A DNA stretch of 63,859 nt, taken from Flavobacterium sp. GTDB lineage: Bacteria; Bacteroidota; Bacteroidia; Flavobacteriales; Flavobacteriaceae. Made by a program: the position numbers and the translations under genes. A model generated the notes under the pieces. It was not told the origin of the DNA. It saw nothing but the letters and a program-made list of their open reading frames with translations, and ran no database searches. The stretch spans positions 1-63,859 of the forward strand of contig JADBYA010000014.1 in assembly GCA_020403245.1 (NCBI GenBank), read 5' to 3'. This document shows positions 35,302 through 43,400 of this stretch, one piece after another (position 1 is the first letter of the stretch; each line of letters opens with the position of its first letter).

Positions 35302-36192
35302 CTATTTTATTCTTACTTTAATAAACTCCTTTAATGTAACGATGTTCAGGTTAATTGCAAAATGCCATAAAAGAAAAAACTTTTTTTTGAAGTCTAAAGA
35401 TTTCGGATTTTTAAGTTCAGATTGGTATTTTCTTAAAATCTTTATGCGTTGCTGTTTTGTATAATATGTTGCTTTTTTCGTTATCAAAAAAGTATAAAAT
35501 TCAGTAAGTGATTTGCTTTTTAAAGCCCGATTATCTTTTTTTCCAGTAATATTTAAATCAGACAATCGCACACAAACGACACTATCATTAATAGAATAAA
35601 TGGGTTTGTCTTCTGAAAAATCTAACCAAGCTCTATCATCACTATTCCAAGCAAGAGGATAGTTGTAAAAATGATGTCTTTCGTAAGATGCTTTCAAAAA
35701 AACGTATTCAGAAAGTGAACTTCTTGTCAATTTTTGAAACTTTCTATAGTAAGCATCTGTGGCGTCTTCCCATTCAGGATGGTATGAAATAGCGGCCTTA
35801 TAATTTTGTTTTTGGACAATGGTTCGGGAAGCAAATCTAATTAAGTTCGTTTTAGAAATAAATTGGGGCAAATGAGCATAAAATTGTTCAACAACATTTG
35901 GAGTTAAATAATCATCATCTCCCAATATCATTATCCATGTTTCCTCTTTAGCTAATGAAATAGAACGTTCCCATTGTTTTACTAATGCTGTTCCTCCGAT
36001 ATTGTTTTCAAAACGGTGGTAAACAAAATTAAACTTGCCTTTAAACTTTTCTAGTAAATCAATTGGATTTTCAGGGCTTGCATCATCGCCAATGTAAACC
36101 GTGAATCTTTGATCCGTTTGACCGGCTAAAGATTGCAACGTTTCCTCAAAAAAAGTGAGTTTGAAATAAGGAATTACTATAGCTAGCATCAT
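35302..36192 (-). CDS. GT2 glycosyltransferase
   Basis: The 296-residue GT-A enzyme has LAIVIPYFKLTFFEETLQSL at the start, FTVYIGDDASPENPIDLLEK, NNIGGTALVKQWERSI and the metal-binding run in WIMILGDDDYLTPNVVEQF near residues 86-104. The C-terminal 100 residues are basic and helical. Start is ATG 36192 or the adjacent ATG at 36189. Immediately upstream on the same strand lies a decayed copy of its own first 136 bp (36250-36385), showing that the gene, or one very like it, was once duplicated here. Confidence 0.9.
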   Translation of the reverse strand: MMLAIVIPYFKLTFFEETLQSLAGQTDQRFTVYIGDDASPENPIDLLEKFKGKFNFVYHRFENNIGGTALVKQWERSISLAKEETWIMILGDDDYLTPNVVEQFYAHLPQFISKTNLIRFASRTIVQKQNYKAAISYHPEWEDATDAYYRKFQKLTRSSLSEYVFLKASYERHHFYNYPLAWNSDDRAWLDFSEDKPIYSINDSVVCVRLSDLNITGKKDNRALKSKSLTEFYTFLITKKATYYTKQQRIKILRKYQSELKNPKSLDFKKKFFLLWHFAINLNIVTLKEFIKVRIK

Positions 36193-36249
36193 TTATTCTT
36201 TGTTTTAATTAAGCCAAATATAGAAAAACCAAAAAAGGTTTTCAAAATT

Positions 36250-36385
36250 AATCGATTGGATTTTCAAGGTTAGCATAATCGCCAATGTAAACAGTAAATT
36301 ATTATTAAGTTTGGCTGGATAGGAAAAATGATTTTCCTTAAAAAAGGTGAACTCAATAAAAGTTACTTCGATTACTCGCAATTTT
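36250..36385 (-). pseudogene. Decayed 5' fragment of a GT2 gene, related to the gene at 35,302
   Basis: By eye, this 136-bp stretch aligns without large gaps to 36057-36192, the first 45 codons of the intact GT2, at roughly 70% identity. Shared blocks include TTGGATTTTCA and ATCGCCAATGTAAAC. The reading frame is broken and no start codon is left at the expected place. The offset is 193 bp. The rest of the 285-bp gap 36193-36477 shows no gene. It looks like debris from a tandem duplication or from replacement of a glycosyltransferase at this site. Confidence 0.7.
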
Positions 36386-36477
36386 TTTTTAAAGGAATAG
36401 ATACTAAAGTTACTTTGTAATTTATATTTTTTTATTTCTGCAATAAATAATTTGAATGTAATGACAAATATTATGGA

Positions 36478-37623
36478 CTAAATATTTTCAATAAAATCGA
36501 ATAATTTTTGTGCCATAATTTCAGAAGTGAAAATAGAAAAATTTACTTTATTCTTTTTACTGTCTTTGCTGAGCAAAGTACTGTCATAATAATATAATAC
36601 TAGTTTCTCAGCCATTGCAACAACATCAAGATAAGGCACTATAAAACCACCTCCGGAAACTAATACTTCTTGTATTCCTGTAGCTTTTTCAAAACAAATA
36701 ATAGGAATTCCAGATTTGCCAACTTCAATACAAACCAATGGAAATGGATCTTCCCTTGAAGTCATCAAAAAAACATCGAAGTTTTCATAATAGATTTCTG
36801 GTCTATTCTGCTCTCCAACAAAAAAGAGGATATCCTTTAAATTTGCTTTTTCTAAATCGGCTTCTATACTATTTCTTTGAGTTTGAGAAATTTTACCCAC
36901 CCAAGTGTATTTTATATTTATTTCTGGATATCTTATTTTTAAATAATTGGCAACTTGTATAAATAAGTCATACCCTTTTCTCCATTGTACTAGACCTGAT
37001 GCACCCACTTCAAAAACTTTTTTATGATCACTTTCATTTTGCGATGAATTATTTTTTTGAACTATTTTATCTGAGAATCCATAGACCAGATAATTTTTTT
37101 GTGGGTTTATATTCCACTCTGAGTTTAAATGATTCATAACAATTTGAGAAACAGATACAAACAAATCAACTTGAGGGATATACTTATCAAAGTCGGGTAG
37201 ATATTCTTTGATAGTTGTGCTTAATTCATGGATATGAGCAATTAATTTCGGCCGATTGGTACAATTTTCTTTTAGGAGTGTAGCAAATGAAACTGTGGCA
37301 ATGGTATTGGCATAAATAATGTCGTATTGCTGATTGGCAATGCTATTTATAAAACGCTTTTTTTGAGTATTATTTTTATTTATTTTTCCTAGTAAATAGG
37401 AGTAAAGTCTCCAAAGAAAAGATCTCTTAGTTAAGAAATCATTATAATTATAACAAACATTAGACACTTCCTTAAAATCATCTAATAAATCGCCTCCTCC
37501 TAAAAAAACAATATTGATTTCAATTTCTTTATTTTTATTCTTTAACCATTTTAAAAATAATAATAAAACATAAGGAGCTCCTGTTCTCGAAGCATTATTT
37601 GATATGAATATAATTTTTTTCAT
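36478..37623 (-). CDS. GT4 glycosyltransferase
   Basis: The 381-residue GT-B enzyme opens KKIIFISNNASRTGAPYVLL, the common GT4 start where the Gly-Ala-Pro loop binds the donor. IIYANTIATVSF and LIAHIHELSTTIKEYLPDF lie in lobe one. Lobe two shows VGASGLVQWRKGYDLFIQVA, YTWVGKISQTQ and FLMTSREDPFPLVCIEVGKS (E-x7-E), then ATGIQEVLVSGGGFIVPYLD. Retaining family 4 is well supported; the sugar is unknown. Its start overlaps the GT2 stop upstream by 4 bp, and it is followed by the 285-bp scar region. Confidence 0.92.
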   Translation of the reverse strand: MKKIIFISNNASRTGAPYVLLLFLKWLKNKNKEIEINIVFLGGGDLLDDFKEVSNVCYNYNDFLTKRSFLWRLYSYLLGKINKNNTQKKRFINSIANQQYDIIYANTIATVSFATLLKENCTNRPKLIAHIHELSTTIKEYLPDFDKYIPQVDLFVSVSQIVMNHLNSEWNINPQKNYLVYGFSDKIVQKNNSSQNESDHKKVFEVGASGLVQWRKGYDLFIQVANYLKIRYPEINIKYTWVGKISQTQRNSIEADLEKANLKDILFFVGEQNRPEIYYENFDVFLMTSREDPFPLVCIEVGKSGIPIICFEKATGIQEVLVSGGGFIVPYLDVVAMAEKLVLYYYDSTLLSKDSKKNKVNFSIFTSEIMAQKLFDFIENI

Positions 37624-38525
37624 GAATATAGAAGTTTATATCGTATTTTTAGTAGAAAAATAATAATTTTATTTGAAAGCATTTTTATATAAAAATCTTC
37701 CTTTTTATATAATTGATTCAATTTCTCATAAGTTTGAATTTTTTTCTTTAAAAAATACTTTGAATAAATCCTTTCATGCAGCAGTTTTTCTTTAATAATC
37801 TTTCCAAAAACTAGATGTTGTTTGTATGCATCAATTAGTTTGAGACAATTTTGTTGCAAATTACCATGAACTCCACCGATATGAACTCTGTAAACACTCA
37901 TAATATCATTGAAAACCATTGCCTTTTTGTTAGAATTTTTCAGAATAATTAAGACTAGTCCTAAATCACCAAAAGGCAAAGTAGTATACCAATTTTCATT
38001 TTTATAAAATTTATAAGTAAAGACTATCGAACAAGTTGCAGTCCAGTTATTAAGTATATAATCCTCAATACTATATATAGTATTATTATTAATATTAGGA
38101 AAAATACGATTTTTACTTTTATCAAATAAATTAATTTCCTCAGTTTTGTGAAAACAAATTCCAAACTCTTGGTTCGCTGAAAGAAAATCTACTTGTTTTT
38201 TTAGTTTTAATGGATCAGTCCAATAATCATCCCCTTCACAAAGCGCTATATATGTTCCATTAGCTTGTTTTAAAGCCCAAACAAAGTTAGGGGTCATCCC
38301 TTTGTTTGAAGTATGTCTTGTATATCTTATCCAGTTTGAATTGGGATGGTTTTCAATTATTTGATTAACCACACTATCTGTATTGTCAGGTGAACAATCA
38401 TTAGCAATAATAAGTTCCACCTCAAAATCACATTGTTGCATAAGCACACCCTCAATGGCCTGCTTGATAAATTGTTCATGCCCATAAGTAATCATTATTA
38501 CAGAAACCATTGGTTTTGTAATCAC
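37620..38525 (-). CDS. GT2 glycosyltransferase, module copy 1 (shares its N-terminal half with 62,005)
   Basis: The 301-residue GT-A enzyme has MVSVIMITYGHEQFIKQAIE, LIIANDCSPDNTDSVV, and the acidic GT2 motif in YIALCEGDDYWTDPLKLKKQ near residues 92-111. The first 114 residues differ from the enzyme at 62,005 at only about six positions and the DNA is nearly identical (38186-38525 against 62580-62925). The C-terminal 185 residues are unrelated by eye. A conserved donor domain joined to a different acceptor half is the simplest reading. It follows NeuD without a gap. Confidence 0.92.
   Translation of the reverse strand: MITKPMVSVIMITYGHEQFIKQAIEGVLMQQCDFEVELIIANDCSPDNTDSVVNQIIENHPNSNWIRYTRHTSNKGMTPNFVWALKQANGTYIALCEGDDYWTDPLKLKKQVDFLSANQEFGICFHKTEEINLFDKSKNRIFPNINNNTIYSIEDYILNNWTATCSIVFTYKFYKNENWYTTLPFGDLGLVLIILKNSNKKAMVFNDIMSVYRVHIGGVHGNLQQNCLKLIDAYKQHLVFGKIIKEKLLHERIYSKYFLKKKIQTYEKLNQLYKKEDFYIKMLSNKIIIFLLKIRYKLLYS
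38186..38525. repeat. Long direct repeat, copy 1 (5' half of a GT2 gene)
   Basis: About 340 bp here match 62580-62925 with only scattered differences, in the same orientation about 24.4 kb apart. Identity stops abruptly at about 38186. The repeat is long and similar enough to support homologous recombination between the two sites. Confidence 0.9.
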
Positions 38526-39173
38526 TTAAAAATCTAAAGGATCTAGTTCTTTAATAACTTTTGCCGGAATTCCAACAGCAACACAATTATCAGGAATATC
38601 TTTGGTTACAACGGAACCCGCTCCTATTATAACATTTTTGCCGACCTTAATCTTAGGCAAAACTGTTGCATTAGTGCCGAAAACACTGTAAGACCCTATT
38701 GTGCAATTGCCAGAAATATGAACTCCAGGAGACATTTCAACAAACTCACCAATCAAACAATCGTGACCCACGGTGCAATTCAAATTAATTAAGACCCCTT
38801 TTTTTATTGTTATATCATTGGTAATTACTACTCCTGACATAATATTACTTCCTACAGCAATGGAGTTTCCATAATGCCCAATTCTAGCGAATGGACTAAT
38901 TGTTGAAGTGAAAACACCTCCTATTTCGGTAAATTTATCATTTAACGACTTTCTCAAAATTGGATTTCCTATTCCTATTGTAAAGCGATTATCCACTTTA
39001 TCAAAATGACTTTTAGCCGCTTCTAATGATTTCAAAACCTTAAACTGACCAAATAATTCATCTTGAATATCAACATTAACATCATCATAAAACACAAGGT
39101 TCTCCAATTGATTCAGCTCGTGAAAAATCTCTAAAACTTCCTTTGCAAATCCTTTAGCTCCTATAATTATCAT
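38526..39173 (-). CDS. NeuD/PglD-family sugar O/N-acetyltransferase
   Basis: The 215-residue protein has an N-terminal Rossmann-like domain (MIIIGAKGFAKEVLEIFHEL) and a C-terminal left-handed beta-helix of hexapeptide repeats. The catalytic-type His is in LINLNCTVGHDCLIGEFVEM near residues 128-147, and the end is GAGSVVTKDIPDNCVAVGIP. PglD members acetylate the 4-amino group of UDP-4-amino-4,6-dideoxy-GlcNAc. NeuD members act in sialic or legionaminic pathways. Between an aminotransferase and a GT2 it probably acylates a 4-amino sugar. A decayed homologue is at 62926-63555. Confidence 0.9.
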   Translation of the reverse strand: MIIIGAKGFAKEVLEIFHELNQLENLVFYDDVNVDIQDELFGQFKVLKSLEAAKSHFDKVDNRFTIGIGNPILRKSLNDKFTEIGGVFTSTISPFARIGHYGNSIAVGSNIMSGVVITNDITIKKGVLINLNCTVGHDCLIGEFVEMSPGVHISGNCTIGSYSVFGTNATVLPKIKVGKNVIIGAGSVVTKDIPDNCVAVGIPAKVIKELDPLDF

Positions 39174-40243
39174 AAACTTTTATTGATTAATTTTATAATT
39201 TGATTTAATTCTGCTTCTAGAAGTCCAGCATAGAGCGGAAGACACAGTACTCTGGAAGCTACACTTTCTGAAATTGGCATTACAGTTGACTGAATATATT
39301 TTATTTTATTTAAAGATGGATAAAAATACCGTCGCGGGAGAATGTGTTCTTCGTTCAGTGCTTTTTGAACTTGTAAGAGTTGTTCTTCTGTTTCAAATAA
39401 AATGGGATAATAACTATAATTCCACTTTGTGTTCTCTCTAATCTTGATTTTTTTTAATTTAGAAAAATCAAGGTTTGTGTTGTAATAATCGACTGCGGAT
39501 TTTCTGTTTGCTAAAATGGTTTCCATGTGCGGAAAAACGGCCAATCCCATCGCTGCTTGCAACTCCGAAATTTTACCGTTGATACCCAAACCGTGAAAAT
39601 CTAAAGGACCGTTATGTCCAAAATTGTGACTATAAAATAATTGATGTTGTAAAAGCTTATCTTTACAAAACAAAGCACCTCCTTCGCCAGTATGAAATAA
39701 CTTGGTTGCATGAAAGCTGCAGGTACTCACGTCACCATAATCAAAAATAGATTGGTTATTATAAGTGACGCCAAAAGCATGAGCCGCATCATAAATTACT
39801 TTTAAATTATGTTTCTTAGCAATGGCTTCAATGGCTTCAACATGACAAGGATTCCCAAAAACATGAGTTGCTAAAATACAAGTAGTTTTTTCGGTAATAG
39901 CGGCTTCAATTTTGGTTTCATCAATGGTGAGATACTCCGGATGTATATCAACAAAAACTGGAGTGCAATTTTCCCAAACGATTGATGCTGTTGTAGCAAC
40001 ATAACTGAAAGGTGTTGTTATAATCTCTCCATTGTTTCCTAAAATCTTTAAGGCAATTTGTAATGGAATAGTGCCATTGTTCATTACAATAATATTGGAA
40101 ACAGAAAGATACTCTTTTAATTTCTCTTCCAATTCCAATACCAATTCTCCCCTATTGGTAAGCCATTGATTATTCCAAACTCTTTCTAGTTGAAGCTGGT
40201 ATTCATTTAATGGCGGAAAGAAAGTTTTGGTAACTGTTATCAT
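39170..40243 (-). CDS. DegT/DnrJ/EryC1 nucleotide-sugar aminotransferase, module copy 1
   Basis: This 357-residue PLP enzyme starts at ATG 40243, which overlaps the preceding stop as ATGA; an earlier in-frame ATG at 40255 is possible. MITVTKTFFPPLNEYQLQL is a usual start. ILATHVFGNPCHVEAIE, KVIYDAAHAFGVTY and the PLP-lysine region CSFHATKLFHTGEGGALFC near 180-198 are family marks. It makes a 4-amino (or 3-amino) sugar from a keto nucleotide sugar, and the next gene (NeuD/PglD-like) would acetylate it. The stretch 39261-39474 is almost identical to 63646-63859. Confidence 0.92.
   Translation of the reverse strand: MITVTKTFFPPLNEYQLQLERVWNNQWLTNRGELVLELEEKLKEYLSVSNIIVMNNGTIPLQIALKILGNNGEIITTPFSYVATTASIVWENCTPVFVDIHPEYLTIDETKIEAAITEKTTCILATHVFGNPCHVEAIEAIAKKHNLKVIYDAAHAFGVTYNNQSIFDYGDVSTCSFHATKLFHTGEGGALFCKDKLLQHQLFYSHNFGHNGPLDFHGLGINGKISELQAAMGLAVFPHMETILANRKSAVDYYNTNLDFSKLKKIKIRENTKWNYSYYPILFETEEQLLQVQKALNEEHILPRRYFYPSLNKIKYIQSTVMPISESVASRVLCLPLYAGLLEAELNQIIKLINKSL
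39261..39474. repeat. Long direct repeat, copy 1 (part of the DegT aminotransferase gene)
   Basis: 214 bp match 63646-63859 with two differences by eye. The 3' ends of the two genes then diverge sharply. The second copy is cut by the window edge, so the full repeat is longer. Confidence 0.92.
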
Positions 40244-41508
40244 AAATTTGACCATCTAAATTGTGGACGAATATATCCAGGTTCTCTTCCCATGTATACC
40301 CCTAAATCCCTTCCGCCATCTACAACAGTAAAACTAAATACCTCCTTTTCTACAAAAATGGCAGTTCTTTTATCTTCGACGATAAAAAGTGATAACGAAT
40401 AGTTTCCTGATTGTAAAAAATAGGCAGGGATTTCACACGACAATTTGTTATTACCGAGTTGTATTTTTAATGTAGAATCTATGTCATATATAGAGAACAT
40501 CGATTCACCTAATTCATTAGACAAATGGTAAGTTATAGAATAACGACTCACTTCAGTTTTAAAATCAATATCTGTTAACAGCGTAATGGTTTCATTCTCT
40601 AAAATTGGATCTTCTAATTTTCTATTTATATTTTTTATTGCAATGGAATTAAGTTTAAAAATAGGAGTGTCAAAATTAGTGTCATAAGTATAAATATTAG
40701 AAGTTTCACTCCCACCATCTTTCAAATAATAACCAACAGCTTGTTCTGAAAGTCCGCTGTAAGCTAATAATCCATGTTCCAAAACAATCCCTTTAGTACA
40801 CAAACTCTTTACCGCAGCCATATTATGACTCACAAACAAAACCGTTCTGCCTTCACCCTTACTAATATCTCCCATTTTTCCGAGACACTTCTTTTGAAAT
40901 TCGGCATCACCAACAGCCAAAACCTCATCTACAATTAAGATTTCGCTTTCCAAATGGGCGGCAACAGCAAAAGCTAACCGCACATACATTCCAGAAGAAT
41001 ATCTTTTTACGGGAGTGTCAATATAGCGTTCAACACCAGAAAAGTCAATAATTTCATCTAGCTTCCTCGTGATTTCTTTCTTTCGCATTCCAAGAATAGC
41101 ACCATTGAGATAAATATTTTCTCTTCCGGATAATTCGGGATGAAATCCAGTACCTACTTCAAGTAGACTTGCAATCCGCCCTTTAACTTTTATTTCCCCT
41201 GTGGTAGGACCGGTAACTCTTGATAACAACTTGAGTAAAGTACTTTTTCCAGCGCCATTTTTACCTATAATCCCAACGGCATCGCCTTGATTAATTTCAA
41301 AATTAATATCTCGTAAAGACCATACAATATCACTTTCTCCTTTTATACTTCTATCGTTGGTTTCTCCAATTTTTAGAAAAGGATCATCCTTACCAAGAAT
41401 TTTGGTAATCCAAAAACGCTCTAGATCACGCGAAATAGTTCCTGTTCCTATTTGCCCTATTTGATAAGCTTTTGATAAATTCTCAACTAGTATTACGGGT
41501 TTATTCAT
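40240..41508 (-). CDS. wzt: ABC exporter ATPase with C-terminal Wzt-like domain
   Basis: The product is a 422-residue O-antigen/teichoic-acid-type exporter ATPase. Walker A is AVGIIGKNGAGKSTLLKLLS near residues 78-97, the signature VKRYSSGMYVRLAFAVAAHL near 170-189, Walker B SEILIVDEVLAVGDAEF near 190-206 and the switch His in VLFVSHNM. Residues 255-422 form an extra beta-rich domain ending GREPGYIRPQFRW, as in Wzt proteins whose C-terminal domain recognises the capped end of the glycan. It pairs with the permease at 41,508 (1-bp overlap). An FkbM methyltransferase and other modifiers lie in the same block. Confidence 0.93.
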   Translation of the reverse strand: MNKPVILVENLSKAYQIGQIGTGTISRDLERFWITKILGKDDPFLKIGETNDRSIKGESDIVWSLRDINFEINQGDAVGIIGKNGAGKSTLLKLLSRVTGPTTGEIKVKGRIASLLEVGTGFHPELSGRENIYLNGAILGMRKKEITRKLDEIIDFSGVERYIDTPVKRYSSGMYVRLAFAVAAHLESEILIVDEVLAVGDAEFQKKCLGKMGDISKGEGRTVLFVSHNMAAVKSLCTKGIVLEHGLLAYSGLSEQAVGYYLKDGGSETSNIYTYDTNFDTPIFKLNSIAIKNINRKLEDPILENETITLLTDIDFKTEVSRYSITYHLSNELGESMFSIYDIDSTLKIQLGNNKLSCEIPAYFLQSGNYSLSLFIVEDKRTAIFVEKEVFSFTVVDGGRDLGVYMGREPGYIRPQFRWSNL

Positions 41509-42380
41509 TAGATAGTATCAACGAAATTCTTTTCGGTTCTGTTAAAAATAATAATTCCTATACATAATAATACTATAGTAAATAAAGCGGAATAACCAAT
41601 ACTCCAAATAGTAAATTCTCCCTTACCAAGAAAAGCATGGCGAAATGCCTCTATGATTCCAGTCATTGGATTAAGTTGTATGTATTTTTTGTATTCTTCT
41701 GGTGCTGCACTCAAAGGATAAATCACTGTTGTTCCATACATTAATAACTGTACTCCAAAGGTGACAAGAAAAGTTAAATCTTTATATTTAGTAGTAACTG
41801 CGGTAATAATTAAACCTGCGCCTAAACCCAATAAAGCCATTAAAAGTACTAAAACCGGAAAAAATAGAATGGCAGAGGTTATATGAAAATTTGCTCCTTG
41901 TAATCCAAAATAGCACATCATTGTGATCAGGAGTAGTAATTGAACCCCAAACCGAACTAAGCTACTCACTATAATGCTCAAGGGCATAATCAATCTCGGA
42001 AAATATACTTTCCCAAAAATATTGGCATTGTCTTTAAAAACTGTACTTGTTTTAGTCAAACAATCGGCAAAATAAGCCCAAGCCGTTATTCCAGTGAGGT
42101 AAAATAAGTAATTTGGCAAACCATCAGTACTAATTCCAGCTAATTTACCAAAAACAAAAGAAAAAACTATGGTAGTGAATATAGGTTGAATAAAAAACCA
42201 AAGCGGTCCTAAAACAGTTTGCTTGTAAAAACTAACAAAATCTCTTTTAACAAACAAAAACAATAAATCTCTATAATGCCAAATTTCATTGAGTCGAACG
42301 TCAAAAAGAGAGGTATGCCCTTTAATAATAAGGTCCCAATCAACAGTTTGTGAAGTATTATTAATTATTTCTTTTTTCAC
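41508..42380 (-). CDS. wzm: ABC-2 type polysaccharide exporter permease (Wzm-like), GTG start
   Basis: This 290-residue inner-membrane protein has six hydrophobic segments. The N-terminal amphipathic stretch IWHYRDLLFLFVKRDFVSFY and KQTVLGPLWFFIQPIFTTIV near residues 52-71 are conserved in Wzm/TagG permeases, as is YPLSAAPEEYKKYIQLNPMT near 225. The only start that keeps the family-typical cytoplasmic N-terminus is GTG at 42380. It heads block A, with a 270-bp upstream gap that should hold the promoter. Confidence 0.92.
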   Translation of the reverse strand: MKKEIINNTSQTVDWDLIIKGHTSLFDVRLNEIWHYRDLLFLFVKRDFVSFYKQTVLGPLWFFIQPIFTTIVFSFVFGKLAGISTDGLPNYLFYLTGITAWAYFADCLTKTSTVFKDNANIFGKVYFPRLIMPLSIIVSSLVRFGVQLLLLITMMCYFGLQGANFHITSAILFFPVLVLLMALLGLGAGLIITAVTTKYKDLTFLVTFGVQLLMYGTTVIYPLSAAPEEYKKYIQLNPMTGIIEAFRHAFLGKGEFTIWSIGYSALFTIVLLCIGIIIFNRTEKNFVDTI

Positions 42381-42650
42381 TTATTTAAAATATTAAATTC
42401 TTTCATTCTAATAGCTTTATGCTCTTTGCAAAAACGTTTTCACGTACTTTGAGTGAACCGAATTAAACGAACAGACTATATAATAAAACTGAACACTAAA
42501 AATTGAACAATGAACACTTACCATTACTTGCAAATATATAAATTAGCATTGCCCTTTGAAAAGAAACAACCTAATATTATTTAGTTGTGCATTAAATTAG
42601 TAAAAAATCAATTTATAATTGAGTATTTTTACACTCCTAAATAGACAATT
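42381..42650. promoter_or_regulatory. Divergent control region between wzm and the CpsB-type phosphatase gene
   Basis: This 270-bp gap separates two divergent genes and is the most likely promoter region for the roughly 31-kb leftward block A. On the minus strand TATATTTG (42531-42538) fits the TAnnTTTG box and would give a leader of about 145 nt before the wzm GTG. No -33 TTG was found at the expected spacing (the nearest TTG upstream is about 28 bp away). No convincing box for the rightward gene and no strong hairpin were seen. Confidence 0.4.
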
Positions 42651-43388
42651 TTGATTCACTTTTTCAAACAAAAACCTTTTTTACGTGATTTAATCCCGGA
42701 TAATTGCATTGATATTCATTCCCATTTGCTTCCGGGGATTGATGATGGTGCAGCTACTATGGAAGATAGCATTTCACTAATTTCTCAAATGAGTGCCTTG
42801 GGTTTCAAAAATATAATTACAACACCTCATATAATAACAAATGTCTGGGATAACAACGAAGAATCAATTAGGAGAATACATCAAGAAACATTAGAAGTAA
42901 TTCAAGAAAAATGTGATATTGAAACTTTTAATATAGGATGTGAATACATGATGGACTCGTATTTTTTAAAAAGACTAGAAACCGAAAAACTATTGACTAT
43001 AAAAGACAATTATCTTTTGGTAGAAATGTCTTATTTAAGTCCTCCATTTCAATTATATGAAATATTGTTTGAAATTCAATTAGCAGGATACAAGCCCATT
43101 TTAGCACATCCTGAGCGGTATTTATATTATCACAACAATTTCAATGAGTACGATAAACTCAAAAAAACGGGCTGTCACTTTCAATTAAACTTATTATCAA
43201 CCGTAGAGTATTATGGTAAAAATATAGCAAAAATAACTGATAAATTATTAAAGAATGAGTATTATGATTTCGTAGGCAGTGATATTCACCATCAAAATCA
43301 CATCAATTCGTTCAAGAATAAAATAGCAGTTAAAAACATTGAGACATTAAAACATGTTATACTCAAAAATTTATCTTTTCTTGAATAA
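42651..43388 (+). CDS. cpsB: CpsB/YwqE-type PHP-domain protein-tyrosine phosphatase, TTG start
   Basis: This 245-residue metal-dependent phosphatase should dephosphorylate the Wzc-type tyrosine kinase. The PHP-fold metal ligands are in DIHSHLLPGIDDGAATMED near residues 21-39, NIITTPHIITNVWD near 54-67, ILAHPERYLYY near 148-158 and FVGSDIHHQNHIN near 210-222. TTG at 42651 is the only start giving full length. It is the only plus-strand gene in the polysaccharide region. Its last 18 bp overlap the convergent wzc gene, so the kinase and its probable phosphatase are transcribed toward each other. Confidence 0.92.
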   Translation: MIHFFKQKPFLRDLIPDNCIDIHSHLLPGIDDGAATMEDSISLISQMSALGFKNIITTPHIITNVWDNNEESIRRIHQETLEVIQEKCDIETFNIGCEYMMDSYFLKRLETEKLLTIKDNYLLVEMSYLSPPFQLYEILFEIQLAGYKPILAHPERYLYYHNNFNEYDKLKKTGCHFQLNLLSTVEYYGKNIAKITDKLLKNEYYDFVGSDIHHQNHINSFKNKIAVKNIETLKHVILKNLSFLE

Positions 43389-43400
43389 AAATTTATCTTT
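43365..43400. repeat. 14-bp direct repeat across the cpsB/wzc convergent overlap
   Basis: AAAAATTTATCTTT occurs at 43365-43378 and again at 43387-43400. The first copy holds the wzc stop codon and codons near the end of cpsB; the second encodes the wzc tail. A small local duplication may have produced the overlapping gene ends. Confidence 0.75.
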
